Of a stretch of 24,280 bases of DNA, positions 11,213-21,224 are shown piece by piece. The translations under genes and the position numbers were made by a program. Position 1 is the first letter of the stretch; the number at the start of each line of letters is the position of its first letter. The notes below the pieces were generated by a model. That model was given only the letters and a program-made list of their open reading frames with translations. It searched no databases and was not told the DNA's origin. Source of the stretch: Scedosporium boydii (lineage: Eukaryota; Ascomycota; Sordariomycetes; Microascales; Microascaceae); contig NJFT01000361.1 in the NCBI GenBank assembly GCA_002221725.1, forward strand, positions 1-24,280, read 5' to 3'.

Positions 11213-13097
11213 ATTGGTGGAAGTTGGAAATCACGAAAAGGGAGGGAAAGTCAAGGTGATGTGTTAAGACTTAATAGAATGAAACGATGGTTATAAGAGC
11301 CGGCTGTAGAACAAGACAGAGGTTGGCGAGAAAGTCATCGAAACGTTGAGGTGACCATCGCCCTTTATATCCGTCAAATACCTCTTGCGAGCCAAGCTCA
11401 TCGTAGCCCAACATTGTGGCGATGCATGCAAACCTTGGCTAGGCTGTATCAGGTCTTTGGCTTGAAACTTGAGACCGACTCTTGCCAGAAGACTAAAGAG
11501 ACCCTTCGAAGCATCCGGGGTTTATGGGCGGCTAACTCTTGTGAGATGATTGGAAGAGATCACATTCTACCTACGGCTATTGGGTAATGAGAAAGCTGAG
11601 AATGATCGCCTTCACCAGGAGTGGGGGCAGAGGACGGGGCTTTAGGTCCAGTCGAAACATCTTGCCATCCCCTGGCCAGCTTTCGAAGACTCCCATGGAC
11701 GAGAGATGGGGTCGTACAGCAACCAACATTCGAACGGGCAGCAAAATCTACCCACCGCCTGGCGCGGTCTGAAGTAACGGTCGATAAGAGCTCGTATGAT
11801 TCTACCTTGTGGGCGGTCGATTTTAAGGCCAGAGCCTCTGAGTGAGATAAAAATAAATGGAAGGGGGGGAACCCCGACTCAGGCCCGACGATGGCCAACA
11901 AACCCTCACATCATACTTGGCCTTCTTGATAAAGGAGCGCTAATACTGTCCACTAAAATGAGACGGTCCATATTTGGAGGCACCTAGAATGGCCTGCAGG
12001 ATGGCCCGTAGGATTGGGACATGTTCTGATGCACAAGGGGAGTTGTTCTTATTCCTCGCTCCTGGAGGATGAGACGTCAAGCGCCCATCAGCCAAGTCCG
12101 GTTAGCCGCGACACCTATCGTCGGTGTTCTTGGATGTGTGAATGGGGCCAGGCCAATCAGTATCAAGTGCTGGACCCAGCAGTTTGGTTCGCAATGCTGG
12201 CGGCCCCTGAGAGATTGACATCACACATAGAAAACGGTTCTAGACCCAGGAATTAGCCTTGCTGTAGCCGCGCCAGAGTGTTCGATGGTTGCACGATTTC
12301 GTGCGGTTATCCAAAAATAGCTATCACCTCGATCCTAAGATTGTCCTGTGGGTCGAGAGGTATGATCTCACCTATGGCGGCTATACTTCATCGACGCTCC
12401 TTGAATCAAATGCTCCCGTGGCAAGAAGAACGGACTGAAGTCACTGGATTTCCTCCTCTTTGCATTGATGTCTCACTCTATTTGCAAAGATAATTCATCG
12501 TCTCGAGAACATCTACGGTTCTGTGTGTCATTAATTGATGTGTCCTGGTGTTCTTGGAGTTTACAATTGTCAATGTCTCCCACTAGAGAAATCCCAATCT
12601 TCCGCTAGGTCAGGTGACTCTTCTCTCTCTCCACCTTGCCTTATTCCTCTCCTCGCCTGAAGCCCCAGAGTCCTGTCATTCTACCAAGGCACTCTCCATT
12701 TAATATAATGTGCTTTCCCGGATGATGGGTGTATGAAATGTCACCGAATTATGACTTGCTGAATTTGAGCTATCAACGTGACCGGCCCCTGCTAACAAAA
12801 TTTGACGTTGCTGACGAATGACGTTGCCTGGTGCAAATTGAAGTTGCAGCGCCTTAGTCCATCAGCACTGTATTGCGAAGCAGCCAGCACTGGCTGGTCA
12901 ATGACAAAAGTGCGGGGCGTTCTTGTGCGCTGTTGTGCGATGTCCGATTGCGAGCGTCTGCGAAGCGAAGACATCAGGCTTCAACAATACAAAGCCGAGC
13001 GAGCAACTTTGCCATCCATCGGGGTTGGTATCTCTAGCCGTACGTGTTACGATTCTATTCATCACGTTCTTGAAATTATTTCCATATAGCAGGAGCC
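11213..13097. other. 1.9-kb spacer between divergent NTase-like genes
   Basis: This region must contain both promoters. A TATA-like site for the minus gene is at 11364-11369. A short direct repeat (ATGGCC-6 nt-ATGGCC) lies near 11992. Scattered frames of 60-113 codons occur on both strands without motifs. No transposon ends, RNA gene or recognisable pseudogene could be made out, although its length leaves room for decayed sequence. Confidence 0.5.
11364..11369 (-). promoter_or_regulatory. TATA-like box of minus-strand NTase gene
   Basis: The plus-strand TTTATA reads TATAAA on the minus strand and lies about 150 nt upstream of the start codon at 11212. The distance fits a fungal core promoter with a leader of roughly 100 nt. 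Confidence 0.4.
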
Positions 13098-13986
13098 ATG
13101 AACAACACGCCTCCCATGACCGCAGAGGAAGTGGTTGGAGGCACAGGCGACTCTCAGAGCCAAGGGTGTGTTCCGCAAGCCAAGAACATGTTTCCTGGTC
13201 TTCGAATGAACACTGGGCGCCCGACAAAGGGCGTGGGTGAGGCCCGCGAGGTTATCGAGCTTCTTAGCGCAGCGGGCATACCTGCTTGCGTCATTGGGGT
13301 CCATGCCTTGCGTTACTATGGTGCCGGAAGAATTTCATGGGTTAGTCTCAATCGCGCGTCAGGGTTTCGTTGGGATTTTATGACGGGATACTTAATACTT
13401 CTCTTAGGAATGGGATATCTGTGTCCCGCACCATCAACTTAAAGATGCAGAGCATCTCTTCGCTGAGAACGATCAATACGAGTCCGCTGAGCCGCCTCCT
13501 CCGGTGTTGGTATCCTTACGCCACCTTTGCCCTATCTTTAAGTTGAAGGGCGTTTCCTTCTTTTTCATTCTTACGCCCTCATCGCAGTACTTTATCGATC
13601 CCCGGCCTGAGAACTGCGAGGTTAGCATGAAAGGCGTCCTCTATCCCAAAATGCCGTACTTTGCTCGGGCGCTACTGGTTTCGCAGAACCGCCCCGATCT
13701 AGCTGACTTTGTTGATGGTATGGATTTGGACGAGGCATGGGGAGAGGAGAATATCGACTTCGACGACTTGCAGGTGAAGGGGCTCAAGTTCTCGGCGGCT
13801 CTAAATGCCGAACTGCGGGCTAATAATATGTTTCCGCTTAAAATGAATGTCGACTATCGGAATGAGTGGAATCGTATTGTTAGGAACAAGGTGAAGCGTA
13901 TTGAGCCAATGAAGCAGGGTAGATATAAAACTCGTTGGCGGAGGATTAAGAACGATAGAGATCCGAGGGAAAGGGGCGTATTCTAA
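13098..13986 (+). CDS. NTase-like protein with degenerate active site, uncharacterised
   Basis: Exons are 13098-13340, 13408-13509 and 13588-13986, giving 247 residues. Intron 1 (GTTAGT...CTTAG) is clear. Intron 2 (13510-13587, GTATCC...GCAG) is 78 nt, in frame and without a stop, so retention would insert 26 mostly hydrophobic residues. Residues 48-92 resemble the start of an NTase fold: helix EAREVIELLSAAG, strand and turn PACVIGVHALRYYGAG, then RISWEWDICVP. The usual G-G is G67-x-x-A70 and the D-x-D is reduced to D84-I-C86, so catalysis is doubtful. The W-D-I-C-V-P element recalls a family of uncharacterised fungal proteins. That link is from memory and unverified. The C-terminal third is basic (YKTRWRRIKNDRDPRERG). 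An additional 5' exon is possible because a CATATAG acceptor-like word lies just before the ATG. Confidence 0.65.
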
Positions 13987-14024
13987 TGAACATAATTTGT
14001 CTGGCCCTGTTAAGTACTATTATG

Positions 14025-14051
14025 CTTCTTCTTCTTCTTCTTCTTCTTCTT
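14025..14051 (+). repeat. (CTT)9 microsatellite
   Basis: Nine perfect CTT units begin 38 nt after the stop codon of the second NTase-like gene, in its probable 3' untranslated region. Confidence 0.9.
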
Positions 14052-14702
14052 AGATTTGATCCTGCTTTTATGTGGCGGAAGAGATTTCAAATCTGGCCAT
14101 TTTTCTGTGAGATACGCCGCTGTTCACAGACAAACGATGTGACAGGAGTAGCTCTGTGATGGCTGACGACGTTTTCTCAAATTCTGTTCTCCAGCCAGGA
14201 TCTCAACGTGTATGTCTCATCGACGGCCTGGCTCTGCGTCGCAGGCTGGGTCTAGAGAATTGTCCCACGCCTTGAAAACCATTTACATTCCGATTGACGA
14301 AGGGCAGAGTAAGGTCTTTGGAGATAACGTTGCGGCTACTCGGTATCTTGAAGGCCCAGCTGAGCGCCCATGGATAGGAGGGGGAGGAAGAGGAGAGATA
14401 TTGGCTATCATTGGAGAGAAGGCTCTTGAATTTTAGTGCCCGATTCAAAGGAAGGAAGGAATTGACGTCGATGGCTGATGATCATCCACCTGTTTATTAC
14501 CAAAATTATGTAGATACGGAATTCCACGAATCGCCGAGGTTTTGGATTGGTCCTGATACATCTAGTCGCGAGAGTCCTGGTGAAGAGTTCTGAGAAGACA
14601 CAGGATCTACCAGTTGTGGGGATACAGAGTGAGGTTCGTGTCTAATTCGGGATTCGAGAGAGTTCGAGTTATTATTGAGCTCGCGCCCTCCCCTCCTAGG
14701 AC

Positions 14703-14709
14703 TATATAA
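14703..14709 (+). promoter_or_regulatory. TATA box of decayed F-box copy
   Basis: TATATAA lies 90 nt before the pseudogene ATG and directly after a CT-rich block, matching the arrangement at 4170-4193 upstream of the intact F-box gene. Confidence 0.4.
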
Positions 14710-14792
14710 TTTGGCAATCAACGAGAACGCTATACCCCATTTCTCCTCCCAAGATCGATACCTCAATCCAAAGACCGCGCCCCTGGAGCAGG

Positions 14793-15040
14793 ATGCTAGG
14801 AACGGCACCAGATCAAACTTCGAAGGGGAGCGAGCCTATCCCGTCTCCTCCGTCTGCCCGAATATCTGTCGGTCTATTCATGGAATAGCTGCCTCTGTCT
14901 TGCCCCTCAGACTTGTAAGAGGCGCATGAGGCTCTGTGCGAAGCCGAGAGTTTGCTCAAAGTCGCAATGTGCGCCAAAAGTGGCCGCTGGTCTTCGAAAT
15001 GGGACATGTATTGCCTCGACATTCTGACCGCGCGTCAATG
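14793..15040 (+). pseudogene. Decayed F-box-like paralogue of the gene at 4.3 kb
   Basis: The frame from ATG 14793 reads a Pro/Ser-rich leader, then ARISVGLFME, a TAG stop, LPLSCPSDL, a TAA stop, and EAHEALCEAESLLKVAMCAK. By position this matches QVFDMIMEHVPL and the following ALQDDQARVQRL helix of the intact F-box protein. At DNA level CTCAAYCCAA, an ATG about 20-27 nt later and a block ending TCTCCTCCRTCTGCC are shared. Two in-frame stops within 30 codons and the lack of any long downstream frame indicate a dead gene. The right end is approximate. The similarity was judged by eye and is moderate. Confidence 0.45.
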
Positions 15041-15629
15041 ATCGGTTTCGGGGTGTCGAGATCCTGGTAGCTGGTTGTTAATCCCGTGATCGCAAATGAA
15101 GGAGGGTGCGGACTTTCCTCGGTTCAAAGGTCCGTAATCCACCTGCCAACCAATGAAAACAACGCTACCTCGGTCAACATTCCGCAAATAACACTGGAAA
15201 TGACAAGGTACACACAGACCTAGGCAAGGCCTGGCATGTGGGTATGATCCAAGGTCCCGTCCCAGCCACCAAGAACCAAGGGGGCTGAACGCGACTGCAG
15301 CACCAGAAGGGGTCATCTCACGACACATTGACCCTCCTCCTCGGCCATCGATCATTCTTCCCCTCTCTCTCCAATCTCCAAGCAATTCTCGCCGAACTTT
15401 CCAGTTTTACTGGCTCAACGCGGAAACTGGATACAGCAGTGGAGAGCGACCAATCTTTTAAACAAAGCAAACTCGAAAGCCTTGGGCCGCGACTCTGTGC
15501 AGGTCGTGACTGAGTCGAGTTCGCCCAGAACCCACATCGGAAAAATAAAAGCCCCGGATTAATACCTAAAGAAATTTCCCGCCTCGGGGGGTCGGGAAAG
15601 GGAAAAAAGGTAATGACATTAGCGACACC
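15041..15629. other. Intergenic region upstream of PEX22-like gene
   Basis: No gene is recognised. A CCAAT word occurs near 15149 and a CT-rich stretch at about 15340-15375, consistent with the promoter and leader of the PEX22-like gene. Confidence 0.5.
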
Positions 15630-16989
15630 ATGTCATCCCGCGATAACAACGGATCGTCTCGCCGCCGAAGCGGCCTCCTAACTCATTGGGTGCCTCTCGC
15701 GATCACGGTAGCCGTCGCCACGGCCGGCGTCGCAGCCTGGGCATGGAGCCAGCGCCAAACCGATGACGACGAAGATGAGCATGATGGCCTTGACTACGGC
15801 GGTGTGGACAACAGCCAGGGGCGCGGAGGACGACCACCCTCGGGACCCGATCCGTCGTACGGTGGAGGCGGCGCGTCGTCGAGGGACATGAAGACGGGAG
15901 TGGTGGACGAGTCGGCGGATCCGCCGACGTGGAGCTCGAGGATCGGCGGCGCGTTGCGGCGCACGCCTAGCCCTCAGCAGATGTTTGGGTCGGCGAGCAA
16001 GACGGTGGTGGCGGGCGTGGCTGCGGCCGGCGCGGCTGTGGGAACGGCGCTGTCGGCGATAAGAGAGGAGGATAAGACGGCTTACGCGGATCATGAGACG
16101 TGGTCGGAGGAGGCGGATGCGAAGCAGGAGAGGGCTGCGACTGCGGGGGCGGGTAAGGAGGGAGGGAAGAAGAGGAGGACTGTTGCAGTTGTGGTTTCGG
16201 CAGATTCTCATATTGAGGATCTAGGTGATGACGACTTCGAACATGCTGTAAGTGGGGGTAGAGTATGGGCTGAATACCCGAGGCACCCCCAATACTGACT
16301 TGTTTCCCGGGAAACTAGACTATCCTGTCGCATTTGCCCAAGCACATTGATTTTTCGAGGACGAAGCTGTATATTCTTATTTACGCGCCCGGTCTTAAGG
16401 ATGGTGGAAATCTGGACACGACGGGTAACAATCAGGCTCCTTCTTTGAGCTCTTCATTTTCTAACATCGGTCATGAACAAGCCCAACCGACCGAGGGCTC
16501 CAAGAGTCCAGCGTACGTTCTTACCAAACAGACTCTAAGAAAGCTACCCCGTTCGCGGTCTCTCTAACTTTGCTCTCTAGACTAAACCCTGCGTCGGGTA
16601 ACCCCGCATTCAACTCGGTCTACTCCCAGGCCCTCTCCCTCGTCGAAAAGGAAACCATGGTCCTCCCCTTCACGACGCGCAACGGCCACGTCCACATCCT
16701 ACGCCACCTCCAACCCGAGATCATCTACCTACAGGAGTCCCTTTCGGGCGAGAACGGATCCGTCGTCACGCAGGTGCAGACCTGGCTCCGCTACGATCTT
16801 GTCCTCGTCGTCGGCGCCGAGAGCGGTCACGGCGGCCTTGCGGATAGCGAATCGGAGGCTGAGACGAAGGAGAAGGAGGAGAGGTGGTGGCAGCGGGAGG
16901 ATAGGGTTGGTCGTGGGAGGGGGGTCGTTGTTGTTGATAGTATGAGGGTTTCGGATGATTGGGCGAAGAGGGTGCAGGGCTATGAGTAG
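15630..16989 (+). CDS. PEX22-like peroxin (peroxisomal membrane anchor for the Pex4 E2)
   Basis: Exons are 15630-16247, 16319-16512 and 16581-16989, giving 406 residues. Both introns have GTAAGT or GTACGT donors and TAG acceptors, the second with a CTAAC branch site. A short basic N-terminus is followed by one membrane segment at about residues 17-39 (WVPLAITVAVATAGVAAWAW). A long Gly/Ser/Asp-rich linker with a second Ala/Gly/Val-rich hydrophobic stretch (about 126-143) comes next. The C-terminal domain (about 188-406) alternates beta strands and helices: RTVAVVVSADSHIED, HIDFSRTKLYILIYAPGL, TRNGHVHILRHLQPEIIYLQ and RYDLVLVVGAES. Pex22 has this layout, with an N-terminal anchor and a cytosolic Rossmann-like domain that holds and stimulates Pex4 to monoubiquitinate the import receptor Pex5. 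The assignment rests on architecture and remembered fungal homologues, so it is probable rather than certain. Confidence 0.65.
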
Positions 16990-17000
16990 AGAGGGCAGCG

Positions 17001-17041
17001 GGGGAGAAGAGAGAAAGAGAAAGAGAAAGAGGGAGAGAGAC
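17001..17041 (+). repeat. Homopurine GA-rich tract
   Basis: About 40 consecutive purines, largely AGAAAG-type units, begin 12 nt after the stop codon of the PEX22-like gene. Confidence 0.8.
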
Positions 17042-17161
17042 CTGGAGGTATCATGTACACAGGCAATTGAATGATGATGACGGGACTTTAATGCATTGAT
17101 ATTTTAGGGGGAGGGGTATTTTTTCGTTACTTGTTTGTATGTTACGCTTATTTCCCCATTG

Positions 17162-17198
17162 TTTTTTTTTTTTTTCTTCTTTTTCTTTTTCATTTTTC
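17162..17198 (+). repeat. Poly-T and CT-rich tract
   Basis: A run of 15 T followed by TTC/TTTTTC units lies about 120 nt downstream of the purine tract and is partly complementary to it. Confidence 0.8.
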
Positions 17199-17486
17199 TA
17201 TGGAATTGGGGAGTGGTTTGAATATATTTCGTGACTTGTTCTATGCTCTCTGTCTCGTTTCTCACCGAGGTGTCAGTGCTCACCATCAAATTCAGACCAG
17301 AGGTCCGGCCTCCTCCGCTCCTCGGTAGCGTCTTCACCTTCAAGCCATTGCAGAAAAAAAAAACAGCTGCAGTTTGCAAATGAAATAAAGCCTTGAAATT
17401 TTAGTAACTAGCTAGACTAGGTCGCTTGTTCACTTCGATTTCATATGCTTCAAATCGAAAAAAGAGGCCGTCGTCTCAGTGCACAG

Positions 17487-17496
17487 GTCACGTGAC
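17487..17496. promoter_or_regulatory. GTCACGTGAC palindrome upstream of SPT20
   Basis: This perfect 10-nt palindrome centred on CACGTG is the strongest of the four E-box-like sites in the window. It lies 468 nt before the SPT20 ATG, upstream of the pyrimidine-rich leader. Confidence 0.5.
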
Positions 17497-17964
17497 AAGT
17501 CGTTTTCTCTGGGCACCCAAAGGCTGACGCGAGGATTGTCCAGAAGCAGATGACCCCTTGCAAGAAGGTTCATGACTACCACTACACGCCTCCAACCAAC
17601 CCCACACACCGAACGCCATCAACTTCTCGCTCTGGGCATCATTCCGACATTCTTTTTACACATATTTAGATTAATTTCGATTCATCAGTGATTACTGTTT
17701 CTGTTTCTTTGGTCTCCGGCTGGGAATTTCCTTTCGATTCGTCCTTTTGATGCGCCACCCGATCTCCATCCATCCCAACCTTTGACTATCGCATTCGACC
17801 CTCGTCAAGAAACACGATCGACCGATGTTTTCACTCTAGACAATCTATTTTCGCCACCTTTTTCTTCTTCTGTTTTCTATAGAGAGGAACCGAATCGAGG
17901 AGGAGCGATTGTCGCTGGCCATTCCCTTGCATAGGCGGAAGCGACCGGCCACCGATCTAGCGAT

Positions 17965-19646
17965 ATGGCGCCAGTCATCACGGCTGTGCAGCCTCCGATG
18001 CCCACGGGGAAGGTCAAGCGGCCAATCCCTCCGGGCATCCAGACCAACGGATCAGGTCCCTCGCGTCCATCGCCCTCTCCCTCGCCTTTAATGTCCGCCA
18101 AGAAACCCCCGAACAGCGCAAAGCAGAATGCCAATTCCGCGACCAATGCCGCCAACGCCGGCGCGCAGCAGGCCGCAAGACCCCAGAGCAGGGCCCGTCG
18201 CGAGCCTTCAGCCCAGCTCACGGGCCGGAGTTCTAGGAATAGTGCTGGTCTGAGGTCGGCATCTTTGGCTGCCGACGTGATGTTTCCGCCGATTGCGGAA
18301 CCTCCTCCTTACAGTATGCCATTGCCAGCCATATGGCATAACTTGCTGTGATTTTTTCTTCTTCTTTGCGTTATCGCTAACACTGTCTGTCTCTAGTCGT
18401 GACTGATGAGTACATTCTCAAAAAGTATGCCGGCAGCCCGCCGTCACTCATCGTCCACATGCACGCGACGCATTTCAAGTTCGACCAGCAGGACGGCGTG
18501 TTCCCCTACAAGTCGCCCATGAAACTGTTTCTCGAACATCTCAGGGCGAGGACAGTACCACATGAAATCCTACTACAACTTACGCAAGCCGGTGTGTCTT
18601 TTTACGAAGGATGTCTTATCGTCCAGGTCCACGACCACAAGTCCGTCGCGCAAACCAACGACGCTCCCAAGCCGACTACTACCGGAGCGAATACCACCCC
18701 CGTCTCCTCCATCCATAACTACAACCCATACCTCACACCCTCGACAGCAACGCCCTACCCTAAAAACGAATCGAAGACTGAAACGGACGCGGAGCCCGCT
18801 ACTGATGGAGACAAAAAGGAGAAGAAAGCAGCAGAGGACAAGGACAGACAATCTATGCCTGCACCAGCGCTGCCCACAGAAGCCAAAAGTCAACCGCCAC
18901 CCAAACCCAAGACATTCACCGTCGTGCTTCATCCTACGGCCCAAAGTCTCCAAACCGATCTTTTAATAAAAGCGTCGACCCCTCGGTCATCGTCGGACAC
19001 CAAGGATGGCGCGCCCCCGTCCACTCCCCTTACTGCGGCACCACCCGCCTCCGCAGCCGCCGCCTCGGCAAGTATGCCCCCGCCCGCAAAGAAGCAAAAG
19101 CGGGAGCGCATGGAACTTGACGGCAATAATATTTACGCCGTCGAGGGCGAGTACTTGGTAAATACCATGGCTCCCCTGATGCTAGAACCTGCCAGGAACG
19201 CCGAGGAGGTCATGGCCTTGCTTGAGGCCAAGGCGCATCCCATGCATTCCGAGCCGCCACCGCAGCCCAAGGCGCGGAAGCGGACTGTTGCGGAAATGGC
19301 TGCGGATCAGGCCCTCATTGCCGACCAAGAACGTTACATGCTTCTTCTCGACGAGAGGCTGGCCTCCAATGCCAACGGCACTCAGGGTGCTCCTGGCGGT
19401 GGCGACGGCGATATCCACGGCGGAGCGGCTGCGTTCGAACCTCGGTTTGAGCGGTTCCAGGTTATTGCCGACATCAAACGAGAGCATGCCGAAAAGAAGG
19501 AGCAGGAGAGGATCAAGCAGGCGGAGAATGCGAGGCGTCTGGAACTGCAGCGCCAGCAACAGCAGCAGCTGCACGACCAGCAGGTCGCCGCTCAGCGACA
19601 GGCGGCCGAGATGGAGAGGCAACGGAGAGAACGCGAGGCTTTGCTC

Positions 19647-19678
<32 letters not shown>

Positions 19679-21224
19679 AGAAGCGCGCAGGAAAGCAATG
19701 GCTGCTCAGGCCCAGGCCAAAGTCGCCGCCGCACAGAAGCAACAGCAAGCCAAGAATCTGGCGGCGCAACAAGCACAGCAGCAGCAACAGCAGCAGCAGC
19801 AACAGCAACAACAGCAAAATGCCGCCGCGAAGTCAGCGGCTGCTGCAAAAGCTGCAGCGAAAGCGGCCACTCCCGTCGCCAACAAGCCGACCCCCGTCAA
19901 TGCGGCTGCTGCCAATGCGGCGGCCAACGTCCCCCACCCAAATGGTATGCAGGCTGCGCAAGCTACGCCCAGGTTCCACCAGCAAGTTGCGCAACAACCC
20001 CAGGTCTCCTCTCCGGTCATACGGCAAGGTACGCCTCATTCGATGTCGTCACCTATGCCTGGAGCCGTGGCAATGCAGCAGCAAAATTCTGGCATGGCAG
20101 CGGCAAGTCCTCCAAGGCCTCCTTCGGTTGTGCAGAATCACGCTCCGATGGCCGTTCCCATGTCCCGCGGTATGTCTGCTCGTGGTAGCCAGCAAAGCCA
20201 TGCGGCCGGTACTCCTCGCATGCCGAACAGCACACCAAATATGCCACACACGACGCCAATCAACCGCCCCGCTGTCATCCAGACCCCTCGCATGTCCCAG
20301 GCCAGTCCTCCTCCTGCCATGATGGCGCAGGGCTCTCAGATGGGCACGCCGATGATGATCAACCAAGGCATGCCGCAGCAGATCCATCAGCAAAATGCAA
20401 TCGCAGCGCAAATCGCGGCACAGCAGGCAGCGCAGCAGAAGCGTTTGCTACAGGCCCAACAGCAGCAAATGGCGCAGGCCATGCAAAACGGCGGCATGCC
20501 CAATGCCCTTACACCGCAGCAGCAGCAGCAGGTCCTTCAGCAGCAGCGACTTCAACAATTGTTGTTGCAGCAGCAGCAACGTAGTGGCATGATGAACACG
20601 CAGCAGCAGCTCGCGCAGCAGTACGCCCAATCGATGAGCCAGATGCAAGGACAGCTCTCGCCGCAGATGCAGGCGCAGCTCCAGGCACAAATGGCTAGGA
20701 TGAATCAGATGAACCAAATGAATCAAATGAACCAAATGAACGCGCAGATGAACGCGCAGATGAACCAGATGGGTCAGATGAACCAGGTCAACCAGATGGG
20801 CGCGCAGATGGGACGACAGCAGATGATGCCGCACCAGAACATGATGAACGGCGCCAACGCCGTCAATATGCAGGCGGCCATGATCCAGATGCAGCAACAG
20901 CAGCAGCAAGCTGCGCAGCAGAGCCAGAACAACCAGCTCAACGAGCAGATCCGCGCCCGCGGCCAGCACCTGTACAGGACCAACATCGCCAACCTTGCGG
21001 CCAAGTTCGGGGGCACCGTTGAGAGCATCCCCGGCGATACGCTGGAGAACTTCAAGAAGACTTGCATGCAGCAAGCGCGGCATCAGGTCGTTCAGCAGGT
21101 GAACCAGCAGAGGGTGCAGCAGGCGATGATGCAGCAGGCTCAGGTCCAAGCGCAGGCTCATGCGCAGGCTCAACAGCAGATGGCTATGCAGCAGGGGATG
21201 ATGGGCGGTCATCAGGGGATGTAA
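17965..21224 (+). CDS. spt20: SPT20, SAGA complex subunit
   Basis: Spt20 is a structural subunit of the nuclear SAGA histone acetyltransferase coactivator. Exons are 17965-18313 and 18397-21224 (intron GTATGC...CTAAC...CTCTAG), giving 1058 residues. The N-terminus is Pro/Ser-rich. The Spt20 domain begins around residue 105 ([12 protein letters not shown], then [20 protein letters not shown] and [10 protein letters not shown]) and continues through [34 protein letters not shown] and FTVVLHPT. A second conserved block is [24 protein letters not shown]. The rest is low-complexity: a charged coiled-coil-like helix, an 11-Q run (534-544), a 14-Q run (577-590), Ala- and Pro-rich parts and a Met-Asn-Gln repeat (about 885-921). 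A better-conserved helical segment near the C-terminus contains [15 protein letters not shown]. Long minus-strand frames over this gene are poly-Leu mirrors of the CAG runs. Confidence 0.93.
19647..19679 (+). repeat. CAG/CAA tract encoding 11 Gln in SPT20
   Basis: Eleven mixed CAA/CAG codons encode residues 534-544. Mixing of the two codons makes the tract less prone to slippage than pure CAG. Confidence 0.9.
19776..19817 (+). repeat. CAG/CAA tract encoding 14 Gln in SPT20
   Basis: Fourteen mixed codons encode residues 577-590. The tract is directly followed by an Ala/Lys-rich stretch. Confidence 0.9.
20700..20808 (+). repeat. 9-nt tandem repeat encoding Met-Asn-Gln units in SPT20
   Basis: The repeat unit is ATGAACCAR with variants. 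It gives several MNQ triplets followed by MNAQ and MGQ variants at about residues 885-921. Confidence 0.85.

Larger units (their letters stand above)
13987..14792. other. Intergenic region with promoter of the decayed F-box copy
   Basis: It starts with the 3' end of the NTase-like gene and a CTT microsatellite. A 74-codon plus frame at 14212-14436 has no recognisable motif and is not called. From about 14400 the sequence follows the order of words seen upstream of the intact F-box gene (3825-4287), including a TATA box at 14703-14709. Confidence 0.45.
16990..17964. other. Intergenic region between PEX22-like gene and SPT20
   Basis: The left part contains a 40-nt purine tract and, 120 nt later, a pyrimidine tract, both probably in the PEX22-like 3' untranslated region. 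The right part holds the GTCACGTGAC palindrome and a long CT-rich leader for SPT20 with short upstream frames, for example an ATG near 17825 that stops after four codons. Confidence 0.55.

Noticed and set aside
11560..11901. 113-codon minus-strand frame in the NTase spacer
   Set aside because: No recognisable domain, and it overlaps plus-strand frames of similar size. Insufficient support.
19182..19817. Long minus-strand frame across SPT20
   Set aside because: It is poly-Leu mirrored from CAG/CAA codons of a well-supported gene. The same applies to the minus frame at 20448-21329.
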